Shown: piece after piece, positions 26,060 to 37,540 of the stretch
Layout: each line of letters opens with the position of its first letter
How positions within the stretch are numbered: the first letter of the stretch is position 1
NCBI GenBank assembly: GCA_013398175.1
Contig: VZRZ01001003.1
Coordinates: forward strand, 311,075 to 375,074
Length of the DNA: 64,000 nucleotides
DNA from: Climacteris rufus
Taxonomy: Eukaryota; Chordata; Aves; Passeriformes; Climacteridae
Direction: 5' to 3'
Notes under the pieces: model-generated
Seen by the model: only the letters and a program-made list of their open reading frames with translations
What the model was told of the DNA's origin: nothing
The model's database searches: none
Made by a program: the position numbers and the translations under genes

Positions 26060-27434
26060 TCTAATGGGAAACATCAATCTGCCTGATATCTGGATGGGTA
26101 ACACAGAAGAAGGGATGGATGTGCCACAAAGAAAAATTCTCAAAGCATTGCCTGGGAATGCAAGAATGGTGTCAAGTAAGCCAAAGCTCACTTAGAGTTG
26201 AACCTTGCAAGAGACATCAAAATCACCAAGAACTTATGTTATTTTAGTGGTAAAAGACTGAACGAAAAAAGTATGGCACTGCTGCTAAATGGGGCAGGTG
26301 GTTAGTGACAGCAGACATGAAAAAAGGCTAAGATACTCAAAGCCTTCTTTGTCTCAGTCCTCATCAGGAGAGTCTCCCAGGCTTCTGTGGTTACAGTAAG
26401 TACACAAGAGGTACAAGTAGTGGATGAGGATCAAGTCAGAAATTCTAGTAGGAGAACTCAATTCCTGTGAGTCCTTGGCACCATACAGGCTGTGTCTGAG
26501 AGTGACTGCAATGTCAGAGCAAGACCACTCCCTATTATCTCTGAAATGTCATGGAGATAAGGGGAGAACCCCAAAGATTGTAGGAAAGTAAATACTGTGG
26601 ATATTTTTAAAGCTAAGTGCAAAAGGATGATCCAAGGACTATAAATTGGTGAGCCTCAATTTGGTCCCTAGGAAAATCGTAAAGCAGTCTTCCTGGAATT
26701 CATGGACCTGTAAAGGACAAGTGGCAATATGCAAAATCAGCACAGGTTTACTGAGAATAACTCATACCCAATAACCTGGTTGTCTTTTGTGAAAAGTAAA
26801 TATATTTTGTGGATGAGTTGAGAGCTGTGGATGTCCCTGAATTTTATCTGGGCTTTTAGCACTGTGTCCCTAGTATTCTGGCTACGATGCTGTGCTTGTA
26901 CTGGTGAAAAACTAGGTAGTTAAATCAGATATGATGCCTGGGCCTAGGGGATAGTGGTTATTGGGTCATACTCTGTCTGTGGGCTGGTAACTAGTGGAGT
27001 ACTGCAGGGATCTGTCACAGGCCCCATCCTGTTTACTGTTTTGTCCGGTGACCTGGAGGAGGTGTTGGAGAGCAGTCTCATTACGTGTGCAGGTGGCACC
27101 AAACAAAGGGCACCAGTTGACCCTGAACAAGGGGTTTGGGGATGACAGAGCCAAGCCTTTCAAAGTAGCACATGGTGCGAGGATGAAGAGCAAAGATAAA
27201 CTGAAACAAAAGAAGCCCAGACCAGACGCAATGAAATACCTTTTCCTCATGGACACAGTGAAGCAGTGAACCAGACTGACAAGAGAGGTAATGCAATCTC
27301 TGTCCTTGGAAGCTGTCAAGACCTGACTGGATAAAGACCCAGTCTGATCCCATTGCTGACTCTGCCTTTATTAACAGGTTGTACTAGAAGCTTCTAGAAG
27401 TCTCTTCCCACCTAAATTATTCTAGGATTCTACC
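26060..27434 (+). mobile_element. CR1 LINE, internally deleted, ORF2 remnant to 3' end
   Basis: A decayed CR1 read left to right. Near 26070-26110 a block resembles the end of the endonuclease region (AATCTGCCTGATATCTGG). Near 26210-26370 a block matches the linker before the reverse transcriptase (GACATCAAAATCACCAAGAA; CTCAAAGCCTTCTTTGTCTC). Near 26985-27110 is the RT region, translating to SGVLQGSVTGPILF and further on to CAGGTK. At 27261-27434 is the 3' region, ending in a tail that resembles the avian CR1 terminal repeat (CTAGGATTCTA). The catalytic Asp-Asp expected in the RT motif reads Gly-Gly here, so the copy is inactive. DNA between the RT block and the 3' end is much shorter than in a full element, indicating an internal deletion. 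Confidence 0.85.
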
Positions 27435-28121
27435 AGTAGAGTAGCAACAGAATTGTATATCGGTTTTTCACATAATTTATGAAGCAAAAAGGATAATGGC
27501 ATAGGTTTGTTTTAATTATTTCTGTTGAAGAGTTTTTATGTGTGATGGTCTTTAGCTAATATTGTTATCTTCATCTTTCCATAGTTTTACATACTGCTTT
27601 GTTTAGTTAGTGTAATTGATTCTAGTTGCTGGCTTGGTTAATAAAAACCACCCTGCCAACAAGCAAGTTTAAAAGAAAAAAAAAGCAAAATGCTATTAAT
27701 CAGTATCCTCCACAGATAGTAGCAGAGCCAAACACAATGCATGAAAGAGAATTGACCTACCAAGAAAGAGAAACAGGGATTTCAAGAACACAGCTGTTTT
27801 CTTTCCCAGTGACAAAATATACAAAGAGAGTGCAGGCCCCAAAAGTCTAAGGAAAGGAAAGATGTTTTAGTAGCTTGGCTTTATCCTGCATTGGCTGTCC
27901 TGAGTCAGGCTTCTTTGAAAGTGTTCATGACCATAGTGGAAAAGAATAATTCAGTGCAGAGGGATTGTTTTGGGTTTTTTTCCCCTGAAGTGAACTGATG
28001 GTTTCAAAATTTCCAGTGAAAAGTAAGCATGGCCTCTTATTTATTGTTTCTCGTAAAGAATAAAAATAACTCCACTTCTGGCCATTATCATTCCTGCAAA
28101 AAAAAAAAACCCTCAGAAACA
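27435..28121. other. No gene recognised
   Basis: AT-rich sequence with a poly-A run near 28099. Nothing recognised. Confidence 0.5.
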
Positions 28122-28162
28122 TTTCAGGCCTGATCCTGTAGCTTTGAAGTCAGTGGGAACAG
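28122..28162 (+). repeat. Short MITE-like fragment (GGCCTGATCCTG type)
   Basis: The block GGCCTGATCCTGTAG is followed closely by TTTGAAGTCAGTGGGAA. This pair resembles the terminal and internal motifs of short palindromic repeats that I recall as abundant in crocodilian and turtle genomes and present as old relics in birds. Only about 40 bp is recognisable. The family name cannot be assigned by eye. Confidence 0.4.
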
Positions 28163-31100
28163 AATCATGGCCTCTAAGCATAATGTTTCAGTTAGATGTT
28201 GTCACACAGTTGCTCAAATCTTTGTTATTTTCTATCAGTAAGATTAGTGTTGCCTGCTTCATGAAAAGAGCTTGCTTGGCTTCTGGAGGCCTGCGGAAGC
28301 TGGAGGGAGGGATTTCTATCCCTGTATCTCTCTGGGGACTGCTTGCACTCAAATTGGTAGGAAAGTGTGACTTTTGGAGCTGGTAAAATAGGAATTGATT
28401 CCTGTAGCTACTATGTCCACACTATAAAATTAAATAGCCACAATCTGGCACCACAGCTAACCAGCATGGAAAGGCCTACATCCATTGTATGGAATCCTTG
28501 TGCCCTCAGACGCTGAGTAGCCACACCAAAACTATTCCCAACAACCTGTAGCTCCAACTCACTGCAGAACTGGTTTGAACAGCAGTATCTCTCCTGGGTC
28601 AAAAGCAGCCAGGTACCATCTGAACTTGTTTGTGTGGCAACAAAGTGGCAAGGCATGTTCCTTTCTACTGTTTAATTTATTAGTGTGCATAACTCCAGGG
28701 TGCAATTCATCTACCTTAATGTAGACATCCGAAAGTTCAACATTCAAACCTCTGCTTGTTACCCTGGCTTCCTGTTATACTCAGTGGAAGCAAATCCAGG
28801 CCACAATTCATCTGACCTGTCTTGTGTACTTAGCTCAAATAAGACGGATTGCAATCTGGGAATGCCCATTTTTCCTTTTGACTATAAAATGAGTCTGAGG
28901 TCACCAGGTCAGACTTAGACTTCTAACTATTAGGCACCTGAGATAAGGTGAGACATACCAGCCTAATACATACTAATAAGTTCATCAGTGTATCTTTCAG
29001 GTTAAAATATACTTTTAAAGATCTTGTAGATTAAATTATAGGATTTTACTCAAGAAAAACAGTAGAAAAAGTCATGGAGAAAATTCCCTGACAAAAAACG
29101 TAAACTGTTCTCCACAGAATAGTATGTGGAAGGGTGAAAAATTTGGGTTTTTTTCTGAATGTGTTACCCAGAATGGTAATGTTCTCTCACATCTCTCCCA
29201 GAAGTATGATGTAATTTATCAGCAGCTGTGCTTCCTTCATTCTTGTTGTAAGCATGGAGCAATATCCATTTCATTCATTTTGTTCTGAACTGTTGAATGT
29301 CTGGGAGGATCTACCTGAAGCAGTAGGATTTCATTTATCATCTGTGTCTGGAGGACTGGGGAGCTGCAGAGGAGGACAAGGTCAGGACTCTGCCCTCCAG
29401 CAGCATAATTGAGACAGTTTGCCTTAAGTTTCATTAATAACTCCTCTTCCACTCTGACCTTCAGTCATATTAAATTCCTGGGAACCATAGCTGATGATTA
29501 CATTTACAACATTACAGTTGATGCCAAGTTATATAATTTCTATTACCATTAATGTAAAGAAAATATTTGTGTCTGAAAATAAGTCACACTGCAGCCTATA
29601 CACATTTTTTTGGAAGCCTTAGTCCTTGTTACCTTCATTAGATATTTTCCTAATGATAATTAACTAAGAAAACATGACCTAAGTAAAGTTATCAAAGGAG
29701 AACAATTATGGGAACATGTGCCATATTATTCCAATTAGGTAACTGCTCATGGTGGTTTCACTTGGTAACAGCACAAAACTACTGTTCAGCCCACTATTCC
29801 CACTGTTACATTGATAAATGATCCCAAAGCTGCCTTTCATTCGACAGGTCTGTTTTTGGACAGGGGCCAGACAAAACAAAATCACAAGATTTGTAAGTAA
29901 TGCAGTGGGAGGGTAAAGAGGATCTGAAGGACATGAGCACTGTTCCGTCTTCTCAGAAATAAAGCTTAAGAAAAATACTCCTGGTGGACCAAATCTTAAG
30001 GACTCCATTCAATCCTTAGCCGGACATCATTCAGGCAAGCTCTTGCAGTATGAGTATATCTGCAGGAATACATAACTAAGGAGCAAATTGTGATTTATGC
30101 TTTATTTGTGGGAGGACAAGAAAGTGCCAGCCTTGGCAGTACAGAATTTCCCTACATCAGCTTTTCTATCTATCAATGAGCTTGTGAAACAAGTAATAGA
30201 GAGCAAGTATTGCCATGATTCCATGACACTTCAACTCTGGATCACCATGAAACTCAGGGAACCAGCACTGTGCACCCCCTGCCTGTCAGACAATAAACAC
30301 TGAAAGAGTTAGTGGTGCCCTGTAGTTTCCCTTCCTTCTTCCTTTCTTTCTAGGCAGTGGCATAAATTATACCAAAATCAGTCTGGAGAAAGATTTTTTG
30401 ACCATGGGCCTTTATGACATCTGTTTATTGAAATAAAATTGGAAGATTTCATCCTTTGACATCATGTGGAGGACCTTTCATCATCAAATACCACAATCTC
30501 AGAAAAAAGATGTCTTCATTAGCAGAGTGTTATAAAAAAAATTGTCTTCCTTGGGAGAATGTGGTCTCAAAATAAAGTAATAACAAAGACAAAAGGAAAG
30601 GATAGGAAGTTAACACTATGGCAAGAGGTTAATGGACATGATCTTACAATTAAATATATTTACCAGAGAAATTTGAACCCCATTATACTCTGGCTCATGA
30701 TACATAAGGAAGAACTGGTTTACATCATCAAAGACAAAAACCAGGTCTATAGGTAAGCTTTAAGAATAATAAACATCCTGAATTCAAGAATAAGTCTGTC
30801 AAATGAAGGGATATTGATTTTGGAACAAGAAATATTATGTCAAACAACATTAGTTTAATTGATCTGAATTTAGTTTAAGTACTAAAAGCATTTATATACA
30901 AACAGCAAATGAAAATTAACTGCAGCTGAGTCCCTTGATTCTCAGATTATACAACATGCACAAGAAACTGAAAGTTCTTGTAAGAATCCCAGCAGCATGG
31001 TCTGGGTTTTATTCCCATAGCATGACTCAATAGAAAAGCAATATGCTTTCTTTCAGAAAATATGAATATTTAAAGCCATGTTTTGACTTTTAAAAATACA

Positions 31101-34100
31101 CAAAACTTTTCCTTTCCCGAAAATAATTTATAATAAATTGCAGAAAAGACGCTAGAGCTATGATCATTGCTAGCATGACTTAGTTCAAATATTTCCACTT
31201 CTGGAATGAGCCATCCAGGAAAAAAAACCTCATTCCTTCTGAAACAAACACACTTATGTGCTTTTGTTTTCCCCTCTATTCTCACTCATCTATTTACTTA
31301 GCTATCTTAGACATCTGAGAGCCTGCATTTGTAGGAATTAATGCGTAGAACCTCGACATACTGACTGTTACAATTTTTGTAACAACAACAGTTGTTACCT
31401 ATCTGGGAAAATGCCTGTAATTTATTTTATTTTATTTTGTTTAAAGACCTGATTTTTTCAAAGTGTGCAGGTTTTTTTCTACGCTTTTCTTATGTTTTTT
31501 TAAATTTCTTTTAATTATTCAGATTTCCTAAATTAATGAGACTTTTAAGAAGTTGTAAAAATACAGACTTCACAATATAGGCACAGAGGTAAAGAATTCC
31601 AATTGCCACTTATCACTCTCAAGTACCTAATTTACTTGTAAGTATAGGACTAACTCTCTAAAGTTTCTTGATCTTATGTTTGTGAACACTTTGAGGAGCT
31701 TCAATCAATTAAAGTACAAAAAACATGAAACTTTAAAAATTCTACCTATAATTACACTTTATATTAACAGTGTAACAGGGTAGTACTAAGAACATAATAA
31801 AGTTACCCAAGACTTTTCAGGTGAACTGTATGTCTGACTTAGGCATAGATGACTCATTTTGAATGTCACAAGAATAAGTCCTGTCTGCAATGAATGACAG
31901 TTTATGGGGTAAATAGCCAAAACTGTTACCTGGATTATGAATTGAATGATTAAACCCCAAGCTTTTAAATCAGACTTTTCAGGGATTTTTAAAAATTTCT
32001 TTAGATATCTTTATCTCATATGATTCATAATTTCTCATTAGTTTTCTTCTCTCTGCTGTGTAGTCAATGTCAATGCCAAAGAAGTGCAGGCACAAAAATC
32101 TTATCCAAAGTTGTAATAATAATTTGTAAAAATATTTTTTACTCCTGACACTCATTATCCATATATCACAGTGAAATGTTACGCAAACATAAAAGGGGAG
32201 ATTTCATTTTTTACACAGCAGTGCCAAGTTTGTTTCCAAGTCTTCCAGTTCAGATTATGTCAAAATACCATCTGTACATCTGTGGAAGAATTCACTGGGG
32301 AAATATCTGGGCATTCCATTTTCCAGCCTCTTTCAGGGTTTGTCTTAATAAGCCAGGAGTTTTCAGCCTCTTCTAAAAATCTGTTGTGCACCTCAGTAAA
32401 AGACCAATGAATCTTCCAGTCAATTGCTTGAACCTCTAAATAAGGGTTCACTAATTTCTCTCATTATTTACAGTTGATCTCATCCTTGCTTAAAATGTGT
32501 CTTCCTCCATGCCTGATGCCTTGGTTACAACTGACTGGAAACCCACGGTTTAATTGAGTAAGTTTGATGTCTCATATGGGTCAAAACTGGCAGGATCCAG
32601 AGGCACAAACTAACCCAAGAAAGTAAGGACACATCACTGAAAGGTGTGCATTGGAAACCTGTTGAATGTCTGTGCTCATTGCTGTTAAGAAAGAGGAAAG
32701 AAACCTGTCAAGTCTCATTTTGCCCATATAAAAGTTGTCGGACCTTTTACATGTGATTTTTTCTTCTTAGTTTCAGAAGCTTGGCTCAAGAATCCTTGGG
32801 CTGAAGCATTACAGAGGCACACGTGAGAACTGCTCCTGTGCTGTGCTGTGCCTGTGATGAGCTTGGCAAGGTTCTTCAAGTATACCAGGAGTCCAGCTAA
32901 TGTAATTCTGTGCACCAGTTTCAGATAAATTTTTTGACTTAATTCAATGGAGCATCTGTTTAGATGTGTTGTGCATCCAGTCTTTGCTGATTTGTGAAGA
33001 AACCATCATTATGTCTCTTTGCAGACATATGCATAGAGATCAGTAAGTATAAGTAAGGGAGGATACCTTCTTTTTTTTTCCCCTAGTACTCTATCAGGAC
33101 TATATTGAAGTCTTTTTCACTGTAAACTTCTGCGACATTTCTGCCACTGGCTTAGGAAGAGGTGAGTTTCTGCTTTCTTCTGTCAACAACTTCTCCCTTC
33201 AACATTGCCTTATATTTTTGTCCAAACCCAATTTATGTGTGTCATTCAGAGAAAGTTTCTGTTATGATTAAAACTACGATTAAGCAGAAGTTAGGCAAAT
33301 AACATCTTGTTAATATTGATTGTTTGAAAACTGTTCTACAAGAAATTTTAGTTAAAACATGGCATATTTCCTACAGTACTGTTTTCATCTCTTGCCTTAT
33401 TAGTCCTTCTATTTCTGTTTTTTTTTTTTATTATTTCCATGTTAATTTTGTGTTAATACAGAGACTATTAATAGTCACAAATATACACCAATTAACACAT
33501 TTCAGGCAGAATTCTCGTGAAACAATAGCAGTTATATTACTAAATTCATGATGTAGAAAGATGTCTGGATGACCTGGGAATGCTAACTGACAGGCTGCAA
33601 GTGCTCTCATGTGTCACTACAGATTGAAGAGCAAGACTTCAGGTGGACTCTGAGATTATGACTATAGTGACAAATCAGACACTGGTAGGGCCCAGACTAG
33701 TGCAAGAACTAGATTTTCATGATTGCTAGTGCAAATTTCAACACACATTTTCTCAGCCTATATACCATACTAAAAAAAAAAAAAAAATTAAAAATAAAAT
33801 TTAAAAAAAAAATTGCCCAGCACAGTTTGGGAACGAAACTATTCACACTGGTCAGTTTTAGTACAGCCACACTGGTTTCAATGGCAAGATATTTTTACAT
33901 CATGGATTAGCAAGACTGTGCAAGTTGGCCTCAACACCAGAGACCAAATCCTAGCACTGTTAAATTATCAGTACAGGCATAACTAGAAAAGAAGGAACTA
34001 CAAGCCAGTGAATTTGTGTTCGAGTTAACACAGCTTCAGGGAACTGCAAAGTTCAGTTGTACAAGTCTTGGTACGAATTCAGCATGTCTGGCTTTCTCCC

Positions 34101-37100
34101 TATCACCACATCATTGCTGTATGTGCAATGTAGACATGATTCTAAACCTCCAGGTTAATGTTAACACAACAAAAATTAAGTTCTACATGATGCAATATTT
34201 TAAAAAATATGTAGTGAATAAACCTGTCAAAAGTCAGGACAGTAACTAAGTATGAATGACTGTATTGGATGCATGCGCTCAGTTGTCATTCTGATAAGGA
34301 AAATTTGGCACTGGACACTTGATCACCATCAACAAAGTGTTCTTTCTTATAGAATTTCCTACAGACAACAGAGGTGGCAGAGAAATCACTTGGCCAGAGA
34401 AACACCTTTCAGTCTCTGAAAAAAAATTCATTCCACAGAGGCTGGTTTATTTACATTCCTTTTCTCAGGGAGAAAAGAATGCCAGAGAAAAGGCATGAAA
34501 CACACAAGTTCCTGGAATACATCATTCATGATGCACAATTATGCATAATAAGAACATCAAGTTTCTTAATGTATGTGTCTATAAGAGGCTTGCAAAATGG
34601 TTTAGTCAGAGTAGCTGTAACTTTAAAAATATGTCTTTAGTTTGAAGATAACAGGATTAAGGTGGTATCTTCACTGAAACAATATAAAACATTTTTATAA
34701 CCTGCCTGTCCAACCCAGTGAGCTCTTTTTTCTTTAGTGGAAGGTACTCTTTCAGCATTTTAAGTGTAAGAGAGAGGGGTGTAGCTATTTATGAAGCTAT
34801 GCTGGATGTTAGGAGAAACCTCAACAAAGCTGGTAGGTGTCAGAGTAGCCTTTATGCAGAAACATATCAATGGAGTCAAACAGCTGAAAGATTAATCTCT
34901 CATAGCATAAGTACACACAATGCCATACTGGAAGTCAAAGGGTTTCAGATTGGGTTAATAGTGTGCAAAATGATGGAGATTAGAGGTAAAGAAACAAAGT
35001 CACAGAAGCTGGAGATACATAGTCCTGTGATGAAAATTAGAAGTAGGTGACAATAACCAGAGCATCTACTATATGTTTTAATGTACATATGCTTCAGGCT
35101 AAAACTGTTAAGAAAAACTTGTTCGGGTTTTTTTCTTTTAATGTCCTCTTCAGGTAAAGACATTAATGATATCATTAGAATAATTTTAATGGTAGAGAAT
35201 TTAATTTCAAACTACTTCAGTACTCCTGTCCACAGGGTTGTACAGATATCTCACAGTCCTAGTAGGCTTTGTTTTCCCTCTGCCAAGGTTTCCTCATGTT
35301 AATTAAAAGGGACGTTATTTTTTTTTGTACAAAAATACCATTTTTGTGTCAGAATGTGAAGTTTCACTAAACTCTTAATTCATATTTGGCTATATCTAGC
35401 TGGTTCATTTATAGTTAGAGGGAAAAAACGGTTAAGAAGAATCTGTGTAACAAGCAGAAAGGAATGTTTCATTTTAAATGATTTTTCATTCTTAAATGAA
35501 TGTTATCTGATGTAATAAAAAAGGTTGAAGCAAAATATCTCTCTGTTATCAAAACACAACATTTCAACTGGCTCAAACCATTTTTGTTATGGCTGCTTTC
35601 AAATGGCTTAAAATGAAAGCATATTTTGGAATGGAAGAATTTGCAAAACATAGATTTCCAAGTTCCTACTCTACTTAGAGTGATAAATTATTCATCTTCA
35701 GTAAATACGGACTCAAAGATCATCTACATAGCCATGACTGTAAGGTATGCAATGTGCATAACATTCAGATCTTCCATCTCTACCTTTTTGATTTGTACAA
35801 TAACAATGAATAAACAGAATAATTGTGTAGTCGACACAAAATCAGGTTTTTCTACCCAGAGAGATCCTTCTGCTTAATCTTCTAACAGTATAGCTGTGAC
35901 CTATATATTTCAACAAAATGGCCTTTGCTTTGCAATACCCTGTCAGGTGGATGCAAGGGATTTTGAAAACATACATGATTTTGCATAGTTCAGTAGCAGC
36001 AATAGTCTTCAGTCAACATCATGATGCCATTGTGGGCTGTGATGCCAAACAAATACATGTCCTGAACGGCTTACAGAAAATGTGTGTTGACCCCAAAGCC
36101 TGGAGGTAGCCAAAGACTCAAAGGAACACACTTCTGGTAAAGTGCTGCTCCTGAAAAAGCAAAATAAACCCCCCACCCACACACACACATGCACACTCAT
36201 ATATAAAATATCTCAAATCACATAGAAAAAGATCTGATCTTTCCAACAAAGAAAGCCAGTGCTGTGCCTGGAGTTTCTCTTTTCTCCCAGGTCATTTCCA
36301 ATAATATTTGGCTCAAGTTCAGCATGTTACAGGGCTCCCAAGCCTCTTTCCCAGATATATCTGTCTTGTCTCTCTGGGTAAAAGAAACTTATTTCTGGCT
36401 CTCTGTCAAGCTCCCCACAACCTTGTATTACCAAACAACAATGTTGAAGGCAGGAATGCATACTTTTGCTTTGATTTCCACAGAGAATCATAATTCTTCT
36501 CTGCTTCTTTCTCCCCTCCTCCTCTCCCCTTTAGGTGACAAATGGCCCTCTAGAAGTCACCCATCTCTTCATTTTGACCTTCTGTTCACCTCCTCCATTT
36601 TTTTTCCTCCTCCGTGGCCGATTCCAATTTGGGTAATTTTTCTGTCTACAGTACGTAAAATTCTCTCTTTTGTTTTAGTCAGAGATAATATCCTTCTCCT
36701 TCTGTTCTCAAATGTAATGCTATGCCTTGATAAATCATTACTGTAGTTTATCCCCAAAAGGGAAAGAGTGAGTGATTCAGGACTGATATCTTTTTATAAA
36801 ATCATTCCAGTGTTTAAGGGTACTTTGGGATGAATAGTGTTATATTATTAGTCCTTAATCTCTAAATTATTTGCATTGCAACTATTATTCTCTCTATTGT
36901 AGAGCTTTTTAAAGGGTGCCTATTTATTAAAGTGAATTAACACTAAAAATATGTAAACCTTTGCCCATGGAAAAATGAAAATAGCCATAACTTTGGAAAT
37001 GTTTTAGCAAACTGAAATTCTAGCTGTTCTAAATACAGCACTGAAGAGACGTGAAATCCAAACTGTGATATTTTTCTTCTTTTTCCCTAAGCCTCCACTT

Positions 37101-37372
37101 AAATCCATATATTTTTATTCTTATTATTAAAAAAGTAGTTACAGACACCAAAAATGTAACCACCCTTTTTTTCCATCTTTCATCCTTAGAAAGGACCAAT
37201 ACCTTTTCTGCAAACTTGAGTCCATCTTGAAGAGTATTTCTCTTATTATGCACATCAAGTCATGCCTGGGGTTGAAACACTTTGTAGATGAAGACAGCTG
37301 TTTGCTATGAAGTACCCATTGTTATTTTTGAAACAGATGCTTTGATTTGTTGGAAAGAACTAATATGTGCTG
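28163..37372. other. No gene recognised; microsatellites and exon-like islands
   Basis: Contains a (TTTTA)n run at about 31421-31441, an A-rich run at about 33772-33813, and a CA run at about 36173-36189. Two exon-like islands bounded by good splice-site sequences (33087-33161; a terminal-type one starting 30354) are described under findings. The longest open frame (36264-36746, +) has pyrimidine-driven composition and no domain. Confidence 0.45.
33772..33813 (+). repeat. A-rich low-complexity tract
   Basis: A run of about sixteen A bases, interrupted by TT, continues as AAAATAAAATTT and another A9-10 run. It could be an old retroposon tail, but no body is recognisable upstream. Confidence 0.8.
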
Positions 37373-37540
37373 ATTTTAGCCCCAATCCGGTATGACACAC
37401 AAGCATGTGCTTGAATCTATCGTTACTCAGAAAAGCACTTATACATATGTTAAAAATTAAGAATGTGCTTAAGTGCTCTGCTTAATGGGGATGATTTTGA
37501 GCACATATTTAAGTGCACTGTTGAATCTAGGCCAGAATGC
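37373..37540. repeat. Degraded MITE-like element with GTGCTTAAGTGC motifs
   Basis: The interval contains repeated and inverted forms of a short motif: AGCATGTGCTTGAATC, AAGCACTTATACATATG, GTGCTTAAGTGCTCTGCTTAAT, and TATTTAAGTGCACTGTTGAATC. The two ends (CCCCAATCCGG on the left and TTGAATCTAGGCC on the right) are imperfect inverted repeats. This arrangement resembles a short non-autonomous DNA transposon family of archosaur and turtle genomes. Assignment is by recognition of motifs only. Confidence 0.45.

Noticed and set aside
26966..27319. 117-codon minus-strand frame
   Set aside because: Antisense across the decayed CR1 reverse transcriptase; the repeat explains it.
36264..36746. 160-codon + strand open frame
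   Set aside because: It is composed largely of pyrimidine-rich stretches giving Leu/Ser/Phe/Pro runs, with no domain, no splice-bounded structure and overlapping frames on both strands.
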